From the NCBI GenBank assembly GCA_020634435.1, contig JACKBS010000008.1:186001-250000 (forward strand): a stretch of 64,000 nt of DNA, given 5' to 3'. Position 1 is the first letter of the stretch; each line of letters opens with the position of its first letter. The notes under the pieces were generated by a model. That model searched no databases. It saw only the letters and a program-made list of their open reading frames with translations, and was not told the DNA's origin. Below, in pieces: positions 16,903-24,716 of the stretch. The stretch comes from Ardenticatenaceae bacterium (GTDB lineage Bacteria > Chloroflexota > Anaerolineae > Promineifilales > Promineifilaceae). Both the position numbers and the translations under genes were made by a program.

Positions 16903-18627
16903 TTACGGCCGTTTCGCCTGAGGTGGTCGGCGGCGCAGCCGGGAGGTGAGCGTGCGGTGCAGCATTTGTACTTCCGTGATGCTCAGCAAGCGCACCAAAG
17001 TTAGGAAGGCGGCGATTCCCAGACCACCCGCCACCGAGACGATGAACAGTTTGCCGAGGAAACCGTTTAGCGGAAGCACGGGGGTGACGATGCTTTCCAT
17101 GGCCCAATAGGCCAGCCAGGCGACCAACCCGGTTAATCCAGAGGCGGCGATAGATTTCCAAATGACCGTGCTAATGCCAAAACCGCGCAATCCGCCCAAC
17201 TGCCGCTGGAGCAGCCAGAGCATAATCATCGTGTGGCAGAAATGCTTGATGGCGTCGGCCACCATCAGGCTGTACAGGCCGATGGGTTTCAGCAGCACAA
17301 CGGCCGTAATCGTATAAATCACAATGCTGATGATGCCCGCCACGGCCGGACGCCAGGTATCTTTGCGGGCGTAGGAGGCAAAAACGAGCATCTGATCGAT
17401 GGCGGCAAAGGGCAGCCCGGCCAGATAAACGCGGAGAACGGTGGCGGTAACGGCCGTATCCTGCGCCGTAAATTCCCCATGTTCTAGCAATAAAGCAATG
17501 ATGGCTGGCGCCAGGGCAAACAACCCGGCAGCCGCGGGCAAAATAAGCGTCAGCACCAGGCGCAGGCCGCTGGCCAACGTCTGCTTAAACTCCTGCACGC
17601 GGGCCGAAGCGGCCACGGCGTCGCTTTCTTTGCTGGCATGGTAGGCCGAAACAATTTGCGACAGCGTTGGCAGCGTGGCCATCGACAGGGCGGTAACAAC
17701 GAGGCCAAGCGGAAACTGGTACAACGTGGTGGCGTAATTCATGTACGTCACGCTGTTGTCCCCGGTGAGAATAGCCAGATTGTAGCTAATCCAGATGGCC
17801 ACCTGATTCACCAGCAGGCCGACCACAATGGGCGCGTACAAAATGAGGATGCGGCGTACGGCGGGATGTCGCCAATTGAACTGGATGCGGAAACGGCCGT
17901 CGCGTAGGGCAGGCAGCTGCAAAACAATTTGCAAAAAGGAACCAAGCAGTAAGCCGTAAATCAGGCTGTCGATGTGGTCGGGGCGCAGCAGGGCGACGAT
18001 GACGATTGTGCCATTAAAGACGGCGGCGGTAAAGGCAGGTAGGGTAAACCGTTCCAGGGCGTACAAAACCCCGGTAAGGATGCTGGCAACCGACAAAAAG
18101 AGCACTGCTGGTGTGGCCAGCCGCATCATTTCTTCGGTAACGGCCGTTAAGCTGCTGTCGGAAAAGTTGCGTGCCCCGGCCAGCCAGGCGATTTGCGGGG
18201 TGAACACCATCACCAGTGCCACGATGAAGAGCAGAACGGCCGTTGCCAGACTTAAAAAACTGCTGACCACGCTCCACAACTCAGCGCGGCGCTCCTTGCT
18301 GGCCAGGTCGCTAAACACCGGCACCAAGGATGAGCTAACCATCTCGCCGCCAGTGATGAGGTTAAACAGCGTGTTGGGCACCAAAGCGGCCACCGTGTAC
18401 GCCGCCAGCAAATCCGACGCGCCAAACAGGTTCGATTTGACAATCTCGCGCACCAGCCCCAGCACCCGGCTGGTGACGTTGCCAATGGCCAAAACGGCCG
18501 CTGCCTTCACCACGCCTTTGTTTTCGTTGAGCTGCGGCGGTGTGGGCGGCAATTCGGCATCGAGCGGTAGGGGAACTGGCTGAATCGCGTCTTCGGTAGC
18601 GTCGGATGAATTGATCAAATGGTTCAC
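16903..18627 (-). CDS. murJ: Probable lipid II flippase MurJ (MviN family)
   Basis: Integral membrane protein of the MOP superfamily that moves lipid II to the periplasmic face. 574 residues, about 14 membrane segments. Family features: the N-terminal helix AAAVLAIGNVTSRVLGLVRE with SNLFGASDLLAAYTVA, and later NYATTLYQFPLGLVVTALSM with ATLPTLSQ. The long polar N-terminus (about 38 residues) is unusual but precedes a conserved first helix. It stands apart from the dcw cluster but serves the same pathway. Confidence 0.92.
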   Translation of the reverse strand: MNHLINSSDATEDAIQPVPLPLDAELPPTPPQLNENKGVVKAAAVLAIGNVTSRVLGLVREIVKSNLFGASDLLAAYTVAALVPNTLFNLITGGEMVSSSLVPVFSDLASKERRAELWSVVSSFLSLATAVLLFIVALVMVFTPQIAWLAGARNFSDSSLTAVTEEMMRLATPAVLFLSVASILTGVLYALERFTLPAFTAAVFNGTIVIVALLRPDHIDSLIYGLLLGSFLQIVLQLPALRDGRFRIQFNWRHPAVRRILILYAPIVVGLLVNQVAIWISYNLAILTGDNSVTYMNYATTLYQFPLGLVVTALSMATLPTLSQIVSAYHASKESDAVAASARVQEFKQTLASGLRLVLTLILPAAAGLFALAPAIIALLLEHGEFTAQDTAVTATVLRVYLAGLPFAAIDQMLVFASYARKDTWRPAVAGIISIVIYTITAVVLLKPIGLYSLMVADAIKHFCHTMIMLWLLQRQLGGLRGFGISTVIWKSIAASGLTGLVAWLAYWAMESIVTPVLPLNGFLGKLFIVSVAGGLGIAAFLTLVRLLSITEVQMLHRTLTSRLRRRPPQAKRP

Positions 18628-18647
18628 CTTTGGCTTGAATCTTTTTT

Positions 18648-18707
18648 GCCACAGGGAACACAGAGAATTGAGAGAATTCCCTCTTAAACCTCTGTGCCCT
18701 CTGTGGC
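18648..18707. repeat. GCCACAG-ended repeat, short copy
   Basis: GCCACAG (18648) and CTGTGGC (18701) are inverted around inner ACACAGAG and CTCTGTG-like words. It belongs with the two 105-bp copies at 25856-25960 and 62741-62845 but is shorter and more diverged. It lies just upstream of murJ. Confidence 0.65.
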
Positions 18708-18831
18708 TTTATCAGTTTAGATTCAGAGCCGGGTGCATTCTAGCGGATGGCTGCGGGGTGGGCAACGATTGGCAGCCTACGTTTTGGTTCTGTTTTGCCT
18801 GCTTGGGGTGAAGGGGTAACAAGAATGGGAC

Positions 18832-18861
18832 TTGACAACGGCCATTCTCTCTCCGTATAAT
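18832..18861 (+). promoter_or_regulatory. Promoter of the 18927-19864 operon
   Basis: TTGACA at 18832-18837, 18-base spacer, TATAAT at 18856-18861. Strong sigma-70-type match, about 65 bases before the ATG. Confidence 0.85.
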
Positions 18862-18911
18862 GCAAATAAGTTTGTAATACAAACTAAAACAGTAGTGCAA
18901 ACCTATTTGCA
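18861..18911 (+). promoter_or_regulatory. Operator region: palindrome AGTTTGTAATACAAACT
   Basis: A 17-base near-perfect palindrome at 18869-18885 directly after the -10 box, so it overlaps the start of transcription. An outer inverted pair TGCAAATA (18861) and TATTTGCA (18904) surrounds it. Placement fits repression by the winged-helix protein encoded second in the operon, which is inference. Confidence 0.65.
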
Positions 18912-18926
18912 ACTTCAAAGGGGGCA

Positions 18927-19559
18927 ATGATGAACAATTTAAATCAAACCATTCGTCGGACACAGCAATATTGGTTTGAAGACGGCCTAGTAGAGCTGCT
19001 CATGGGCCTGCTGTTTATGGTTTTAAGCATATTGTTCTGGTGGCAGGTTTCCAGCGATTCAAAGTATGCACCATTGGTGGGTGGTATCGCGATGCCCTTC
19101 ATCATTACGCTGGGTGCCATTTTGATGGGCGTTACGCTGCGCTGGCTCAAACAGCGTTTTGTCTACCCGCGCACGGGGTACATCACCTACGCCAAGCCGA
19201 CCAACAAGCAGCGCAGCATGAGCCTGCTGGTGGGAGCGGTCATTGGGGCCGTGATGGCTGTGCTCATCATCCAATTAGACCTTGCCAATCTGGGCACGGC
19301 GCTGATTGGCGTGGCCGTTGGTTTTGGGCTGTTTATGTTGGGCAACCGGGTAGGTTTGATGCGCTTTCATCTGCTGGCCGTTTGGTCTGTTGTTGTGGGC
19401 GTGACCATTTCTTATTTGCAGGTCGATGAGTCGATGGCTTCTACCTACGCCCTCGGCTTTATCGGTTTGGGTTTGTTGGTGTCTGGCGTTCTTGTTTTCT
19501 GGCGCTATTGGCACAACAGCGAGCCAGGCAATGACGAACCGATGGAGGCGTTGTCATGA
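18927..19559 (+). CDS. Six-segment membrane protein of unknown function
   Basis: 210 residues, about six hydrophobic helices in three pairs (near 22-42, 50-70, 98-116, 122-138, 145-162, 172-192), with a basic loop after the second (RWLKQRFVYPRTGYI). I do not recognise the family. The ATG is preceded by AAAGGGGG. The reading frame overlaps the downstream regulator by 4 bases (ATGA), so the two are translationally coupled, which suggests that the regulator controls amounts of this protein. Confidence 0.75.
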   Translation: MMNNLNQTIRRTQQYWFEDGLVELLMGLLFMVLSILFWWQVSSDSKYAPLVGGIAMPFIITLGAILMGVTLRWLKQRFVYPRTGYITYAKPTNKQRSMSLLVGAVIGAVMAVLIIQLDLANLGTALIGVAVGFGLFMLGNRVGLMRFHLLAVWSVVVGVTISYLQVDESMASTYALGFIGLGLLVSGVLVFWRYWHNSEPGNDEPMEALS

Positions 19560-19864
19560 CCGATTTTAAGCAGCTGCTAGACACCGATCGGCTCATTCAT
19601 GAGCCAGCTCGGCTGATTATTATGGCGCTGCTGTTTGGCGTGGCAAATGCAGACTTTACCTTCTTGCTGCGTGAAACAGGCCTGACGCGGGGTAACCTGT
19701 CATTCCATCTGAGCAAGTTGGAAGAGGGCGGCTACGTGGCCATTGAGAAAACATTTAAGGGAAAACGGCCGCATACGCTGTGCAGCCTCACGGAAAACGG
19801 CCGTACTGCCTTCAATACCTACCGCCAACAGTTACAAGATGCTGCCAACTCGTTACCAGACTAA
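19556..19864 (+). CDS. Winged-helix transcriptional regulator (ArsR/HTH_27-like)
   Basis: 102 residues, a stand-alone winged-helix DNA-binding protein. Helix-turn-helix: ADFTFLLRETGLTRGNLSFH with LSKLEEGGYVAIEKTF as the third helix and wing, and RPHTLCSLTENGRTAFNTYR after it. This arrangement is that of the small MarR/ArsR-like family often paired with membrane proteins. It likely binds the palindrome at 18869-18885 and autoregulates. Confidence 0.85.
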   Translation: MTDFKQLLDTDRLIHEPARLIIMALLFGVANADFTFLLRETGLTRGNLSFHLSKLEEGGYVAIEKTFKGKRPHTLCSLTENGRTAFNTYRQQLQDAANSLPD

Positions 19865-19870
19865 CCCACA

Positions 19871-20446
19871 TCATAAAAGAGCGGCAAGCGCGCGACTGAG
19901 CAAATCATCTACCTGTAAAATTTCCGCCCATTTTTGCAAATAATCATGATCCAGATTTGTTTTCTGCAAAGTGAGTATGCTCAAAATGTCGAGCCATTGC
20001 CGCTCTGATTGTTCGCCCCCCAACTGATACCATTCCAACTTTGACAAAATAGTATCTTCTGCACTGGCAAAAAATGCGGTGCGAGCGTTTTCATTATCAA
20101 TCAGGCGTTCCTCTCTGCGAGTAAGCTGTTCCCGGTCAAACGGCCGTTCCTTTGTCACAAAAATATCCACTTTGAACATCGTTTCAAGGTGAATCAGATT
20201 GAAATGCGACCGCCACTCAATGGCTGACAACATCATTTGCTCATCTGCGTAAAAATCTTCTTTAACCGCAGCCATCAAATAAGGAACATGTTTTGCGGTT
20301 AGCTCTGCCACAATGTCCACATCTTGCGTGGTGCGGATACGGCCGTAGGCCGTGCTGGCAAAAGAGCCACCAATAAGGTAGGGAATATTTAGAGATTCAA
20401 GCGTTTGTGTGATGCGCAAAGTGACAAGGATTGGTTCGGGGGTCAT
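19871..20446 (-). CDS. Nucleotidyltransferase-fold protein (AbiEii/MNT-like)
   Basis: 191 residues. The nucleotidyltransferase motif is visible: YLIGGSFASTAYGRIRTTQDVDIV, i.e. GGxAxxxxG(x)xRxTxDxDIV with DVD as metal ligands, and VDIFVTK supplies the third acid. The C-terminal half is helical, with EDTILSKLEWYQLGGEQSER characteristic of this group. I use the ATG at 20446 (MTPEPILVTL), which overlaps the preceding small gene by 4 bases; the longer frame would run through that gene. The paired layout resembles toxin-antitoxin modules. Confidence 0.75.
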   Translation of the reverse strand: MTPEPILVTLRITQTLESLNIPYLIGGSFASTAYGRIRTTQDVDIVAELTAKHVPYLMAAVKEDFYADEQMMLSAIEWRSHFNLIHLETMFKVDIFVTKERPFDREQLTRREERLIDNENARTAFFASAEDTILSKLEWYQLGGEQSERQWLDILSILTLQKTNLDHDYLQKWAEILQVDDLLSRALAALL

Positions 20447-20703
20447 ACGGCCGTTCCACATGCATGAGGACCATATATTGTTTGTGCCAACTCGCCGCCT
20501 AGCAGTCGATCTGCCAAATGGCGGCGCAGGCAGGCTGCATCTGCATTTGGATATTGCTCTTTTAAGCCAGCCAGCACCAACTGTTTGGCCGTCTGATTTA
20601 GCTGGCTCATCATCTCCAATTTGCGCCAAATTGGCACCTGACGCAATAGATCGGCTAGGATTGTTTCGGTTTCTGGATTTGTGTCAGTTAACATAATAGC
20701 CAC
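20443..20703 (-). CDS. Small partner protein of the nucleotidyltransferase (possible antitoxin)
   Basis: 86 residues, mostly helical and polar, with no family I can name (ILADLLRQVPIWRKLEMMSQ; LVLAGLKEQYPNADAACLRR). Overlaps the downstream nucleotidyltransferase by ATGA. Small upstream genes of this type often accompany such nucleotidyltransferases in cyanobacteria and Chloroflexota. Whether it is an antitoxin is inference. Confidence 0.6.
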   Translation of the reverse strand: MAIMLTDTNPETETILADLLRQVPIWRKLEMMSQLNQTAKQLVLAGLKEQYPNADAACLRRHLADRLLGGELAQTIYGPHACGTAV

Positions 20704-20774
20704 GTGTGCGAGACTTGCTCAATTGGGACAGTATAGCATTTTCCAAAGCGTGCCTGCAATTTTTTAGACGAATA

Positions 20775-20819
20775 GTTGGCCGTTAACCATCAACCATTTA
20801 CTATTAACGATTAACCATT
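20775..20819. repeat. Intergenic array of TTAACCAT words
   Basis: GTTAACCATCAACCATTTAC and TTAACGATTAACCATT: tandem TTAACCAT-like units, comparable to the simple hairpin arrays in other gaps of this window. The rest of the gap to 20959 has only one ACGGCCGT and a TATAAT at about 20856. Confidence 0.5.
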
Positions 20820-20959
20820 CAAACGGCCGTCTCTAGCCAACAAAATCTCCCCTCAGTATAATCCTCAGGTAACCCACAACTCACAACAACCGCCATTCTC
20901 GGAGAATGTGGCTGCGAGAAAACGATCTCCAGTCTCCAATCTCCCCAAAAGGAGCACCC

Positions 20960-22641
20960 ATGTACGACAAACAAAAGCTGGCCGAACTGGCCGAGAACCA
21001 AGACAAATGGGAAGAAACCACCCTGCACAAAACCCTCGCCCGCTTCCCGGAGCGTAAAGAGCAGTTCATCACCACCTCTAGCGAGCCAATTAAGCGGCTC
21101 TACACCCCGTTGGACGTGGCCGATTTGGATTACCAGCAAGATTTAGGCATGCCCGGCGAATACCCGTACACGCGCGGCGTGCACGCCACCATGTACCGCG
21201 GAAGGCCGTGGACCACACGCATGTTTGCCGGTTTTGGCACGGCCGAAGAAACCAACGCTCGCTACAAATATCTGCTGGAGCAGGGCAACATGGGCCTCTC
21301 TGTCGCCTTCGATTTGGCCACGCTGATGGGCTATGACACCGACGCGCCTGAAGCGCTGGGCGAATTTGGCCACTGCGGCGTGGCCATCAGCAGTTTGGCC
21401 GATATGGAAATCTTGTTCGATGGCATTCCGCTGGATCAGGTGAGCACCAGCATGACGATCAACAGCCCTGCGCCAATGATTTGGGCCATGTACATCGTCG
21501 CCGCCGAAAAGCAGGGCGTGCCAATGGCCAAGCTGCGTGGCACGCTGCAAAACGACATCCTCAAGGAGTACATCGCCCAAAAAGAGTACATTTTCCCGCC
21601 GGAACCCTCGATGCGACTGGTGACCGACACCATTGAGTTTGGCACCAAAAACATGCCCGAATGGAATACCGTCTCCATCAGTGGATACCACATTCGTGAG
21701 GCGGGGTCCACGGCCGCGCAGGAGCTGGCCTTCACCCTGGGTGATGGGCTGGAATATGTGCGCTGGGCGCTGGCGCGCGGTCTAGACATCGACGATTTTG
21801 CCCCACGCCTGAGCCTCTTTTTTAACTGCCACAATGACTTTTTTGAGGAGATTGCCAAGTTCCGCGCCGCCCGCCGCATTTGGGCGCGGGAAATGCGCGA
21901 GACGTTTGGCGCGAAGAATCCACGCTCGTGGCTGTGTCGCTTCCATACGCAAACAGCCGGTGTTTCCCTCACGGCGCAGCAGCCGGAGAACAACATTGTT
22001 CGCGTAGCCATTCAGGCGTTAGCGGCCGTTTTGGGCGGTACACAAAGCCTGCATACCAACAGCATGGATGAAGCCCTGGCGCTGCCCAGCGAGGAAGCGG
22101 TGACCATTGCCATGCGCACCCAGCAAATCATCGCTGAGGAAAGCGGCGTGGCCAACACGATTGATCCGCTGGCCGGCTCCTTTTTGTGGAGCATGAGACG
22201 AACAAAATCGAAGCGCAAGTGTACGAATATTGGCAGCAGGTCGAGGAGTTGGGCGGTGTGTTGCCCGCCATCGAGCAGGGCTTCTACCAGCGGGAAATTT
22301 CTAATGCCGCATACCAATACCAGCGAGAAATCGACGCCAACGAGCGCACCATCGTGGGGGTGAACGGCTTTGCCGACACCAGTGAAGAGCTGCGCATTCC
22401 CATTTTGCAGATGGATCCGCAGGGGTATGAGCGGCAAATCGGCCGTATTCAGCGGGTGAAGGCGGAGCGGGATAGCGAAAAAGTTGGTGCAGCTTTGCAA
22501 GCCCTCCGCGAAGCGGCGCAGGGCACGGCCAACACCATGCCTTTCATTATCAATGCAGTGCGGGAATACGCCACCCTGGGTGAAATCACCGACGTGTTCC
22601 GCGAGGTCTTTGGCAAGTACGAGGAGCCGACCTGGATTTAG
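20960..22641 (+). CDS. Acyl-CoA mutase large subunit, isobutyryl-CoA mutase type; reading frame broken at about 22181-22186
   Basis: Catalytic TIM-barrel subunit of an adenosylcobalamin-dependent acyl-CoA mutase of about 560 residues, without the B12-binding domain, which is expected as a separate small subunit (not in window). Start MYDKQKLAEL is preceded by AAAGGAGC. Landmarks: RPWTTRMFAGFGTAEETN, GLSVAFDLATLMGYD, NDILKEYIAQKEYIFPP, NTVSISGYHIREAGSTA, QSLHTNSMDEALALP. In methylmalonyl-CoA mutase the two substrate-selecting residues are Tyr (RQYAGF) and Arg (VRN); here they are Phe and Gln, as in isobutyryl-CoA mutase. The frame fails at a run of five T (22181-22185); one added T restores GSFFVEHETNKIEAQ, and the second part continues to 22641. 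Either a sequencing error or a real mutation. Confidence 0.88.
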
Positions 22642-22654
22642 GGATGACGGGGTA

Positions 22655-22687
22655 AACGGCCGTAAAATGATTCTTTTTACGGCCGTT
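22655..22687 (+). terminator. Hairpin of two ACGGCCGT palindromes after the mutase gene
   Basis: AACGGCCGTAAAA (22655-22667), 7-base loop, TTTTACGGCCGTT (22675-22687): a perfect 13-bp stem 13 bases after the mutase stop. It has no strong T tract after the stem, so it may be a weak terminator or 3'-end stabiliser. Confidence 0.55.
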
Positions 22688-22827
22688 CAAGTTTCCACCT
22701 GTTCTTTGCTGTTTGGCTGAAGGCTTGATGTCCCCGCTGCTCTCCAGAATGGCCACCGAAACCCTCGTAAAACCAGCATAGACCTTGCGAGATGGGGTGA
22801 GTCATAATCACTTCTCCAAAAATACTG

Positions 22828-23178
22828 CTAAATCAGAGAACGAATGATCGCCAGAACTTGCGCGGGGGCTTCGCTCTTGCTCAAAAAGCCGTTGGCTCCC
22901 GCATCCAGGGCGAGATGGGCAACTTCTGGGTGGCTGCTCATGGCGATGATGGTGAGAGACGGCCGTTCATATTGCAGCAAACGGAGCAGTTGCGGCAGGA
23001 GTAGGCCAGGCAATTCCCAGTCGAGCAGCACCAGATCGGGCTCCTTTTCGGCGACGCCTTGCAGCAGGCCAGTGGCATCGGCTGCTTCGCCGACTATTTC
23101 AAAGTCTGGCTCTTGCTCCAACAGCAAGCGCAGGGCCGAGCGCACCTTTGTTTGATCATCCGCCAGAAAGAGACGCAT
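22828..23178 (-). CDS. Single-domain response regulator (receiver domain only)
   Basis: 116 residues from MRLFLADDQ. Receiver features: acidic pair DD near residue 7, phosphoacceptor in LVLLDWELPG (Asp about 50), TIIAMSS with the conserved Ser, and FLSKSEAP with the conserved Lys. No output domain follows. It overlaps the end of the upstream CPBP gene by about 23 bases, so the two are co-transcribed. The kinase partner is unknown. Confidence 0.85.
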   Translation of the reverse strand: MRLFLADDQTKVRSALRLLLEQEPDFEIVGEAADATGLLQGVAEKEPDLVLLDWELPGLLLPQLLRLLQYERPSLTIIAMSSHPEVAHLALDAGANGFLSKSEAPAQVLAIIRSLI

Positions 23179-24055
23179 TTTTAAAACCAAGTTTTCCTTT
23201 GGTGGCTAGGCCAATGCCAACGGCCGTTAACAGCAGCAAGGGTAGTAAAAACAGCGCCACATCCTGGCCAAAGGCTCCCGACCAAAAATTCCAGCTGGCA
23301 TGTAGTAGGACCGGCAGCAAAATCACACCACCGCTGCCGTTATAAATCCAGGTGCAAAGTAGACTCAAAGCCAGCAAAACGATAAATTGAATGCCAAAAG
23401 CAACGGCAAAGCCATATTGTTCCATGGCGTTCATGGCCAGGGGCAAGGTCCAGTAAGTTGGCAGGTGCCATAGCCACCACAGCAGCGTCAGAATCAAGGT
23501 TGCTTTTAGCGGTGTGTGCCTGGCGTGTAACCTGGGCAGGGCAAAACCACGCCAACCAGATTCTTCGCCAAACGCGCCGAACAACAGCAGCAGGCTTACA
23601 ATCATCAAGTTTCCGCCATTGAGATAGATGCCATCGCTGGCATTTGGCACTGTTCCCCAGATAAACCAACTTATCGTGGCGGAAATTGCAAACAAGCCAG
23701 CCATTAGCAAAAGTGCTGCCGCCCACCATTTTGCGTTTGTTCGCCAGGCAAAAATGTTGCCAATAATCTTTCGGACGCCTGATGTTCCCTCGATAGCCTG
23801 GGTAACGATGAGAGCGGCCAAAAGTGGACCAACGCCACTGACGATGGTCAACAGCGTGCCCTCAAAGGTAAAGCGGAGCAGCCCAAGCGTGGCCGCCACG
23901 CCTGGGCTTAAAATCAACCAGGTGAACACCACGGCTAGGCCAAAGTATGCTGCCAGGGTATGGGCTTTGCAAAGGCGTACGGCCGTATTCTCCCGTTTGT
24001 TCTCATTGTGAAGGTCGGTCGCGTTGACCTGTGGCTCAAATCTGGTTTCCATCAT
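23156..24055 (-). CDS. CPBP-family intramembrane metalloprotease
   Basis: 299 residues, about eight membrane segments. Catalytic motifs of the CPBP (CAAX protease and bacteriocin-processing) family: FGEESGWRGFALPRLHARHT (EExxxR, with the Glu pair about residue 163) and TLLWWLWHLPTYW with the metal-binding His. The family cleaves proteins within or near the membrane, and some members act in bacteriocin self-protection or maturation. It overlaps the stop of the glycine-zipper gene by one base (TAATG). Confidence 0.88.
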   Translation of the reverse strand: MMETRFEPQVNATDLHNENKRENTAVRLCKAHTLAAYFGLAVVFTWLILSPGVAATLGLLRFTFEGTLLTIVSGVGPLLAALIVTQAIEGTSGVRKIIGNIFAWRTNAKWWAAALLLMAGLFAISATISWFIWGTVPNASDGIYLNGGNLMIVSLLLLFGAFGEESGWRGFALPRLHARHTPLKATLILTLLWWLWHLPTYWTLPLAMNAMEQYGFAVAFGIQFIVLLALSLLCTWIYNGSGGVILLPVLLHASWNFWSGAFGQDVALFLLPLLLLTAVGIGLATKGKLGFKNASLSGG

Positions 24056-24276
24056 TATTCGTCCTGCTGTTTGTCTGTTTTCCCGGCTTGCTGCTCAAGT
24101 GTGCGGCCAACACCTAGACCCACTGCAATGCCCAGCACCAGACCCACCGCGATCTGGTCCAACATCAGACCAAAGATGAGGCCGAGGGCAATGCCCACCG
24201 CCAACCCTCGGCCTTGGTAAGAGAGTGTGGCTCGTTTTTTAGAAGTGTGTGATTTGTGTTCCATTTTGTTCTCCAT
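24055..24276 (-). CDS. Small glycine-zipper membrane protein
   Basis: 73 residues. A basic polar N-terminus precedes one Gly/Leu-rich hydrophobic hairpin (GLAVGIALGLIFGLMLDQIA then VGLVLGIAVGLGVGRTLEQQ) with GxxxG spacing typical of packed helices. Translationally coupled to the CPBP protease (TAATG). A target or partner of the protease is possible but only inferred. The second ATG (MEHKSH) is an alternative start. Confidence 0.7.
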   Translation of the reverse strand: MENKMEHKSHTSKKRATLSYQGRGLAVGIALGLIFGLMLDQIAVGLVLGIAVGLGVGRTLEQQAGKTDKQQDE

Positions 24277-24283
24277 TGATGCG

Positions 24284-24703
24284 CTATTCGCTTGCCCAAT
24301 AAACTGTTAGCGTGCCGCTGGTTTGTGAAGCGGTCAGCAGGAGTTGGTAGGTGCCAGGGGCCAGATTGTGTTCCCAACTACCACCGCCATTTTCATCGGT
24401 GCGGTAATCCGCGCTGTGTAAAATGACGTAGTTATCATCTGGTCCGGTTAGCGTCAGGTCGAAGACGGCCGTTTCCACCTCAGGCACTAGATAGGTAAGG
24501 GTGACAACGGCCGTTTCCGCCAAACTAAATTCCCCCACCACCGCTGACTCATGCGGCTGGGTAGCCAGATCAACCTCCGCTAAAAGCTCGGCACCTGGCG
24601 GGACTTGTTCGTTTTGGCCGGTGCAGCCCACCGCCAGCAGGCCCATAATTAGCAGCAGAAATACCGCTCGGGTTAAAAGATGTTGTTTCAAATTTTTAGT
24701 CAT
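24284..24703 (-). CDS. Small lipoprotein
   Basis: 139 residues. Signal peptide ending in lipobox LAVGC, then a beta-rich domain of about 110 residues (AVFDLTLTGPDDNYVILHSA, GTYQLLLTASQTSGTLTVYW) like the bacterial pre-peptidase C-terminal (PPC) fold. The start at 24703 (MTKNLKQ) is chosen for GGAGCAAATC before the ATG and the immediate signal sequence. The longer frame overlaps the upstream gene. Confidence 0.72.
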   Translation of the reverse strand: MTKNLKQHLLTRAVFLLLIMGLLAVGCTGQNEQVPPGAELLAEVDLATQPHESAVVGEFSLAETAVVTLTYLVPEVETAVFDLTLTGPDDNYVILHSADYRTDENGGGSWEHNLAPGTYQLLLTASQTSGTLTVYWASE

Positions 24704-24716
24704 GATTTGCTCCTTT

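Noticed and set aside
20906..20959. Upstream in-frame start of the acyl-CoA mutase
   Set aside because: The ATG at 20960 has AAAGGAGC just before it and begins a family-like N-terminus; the extra 18 residues have no RBS.
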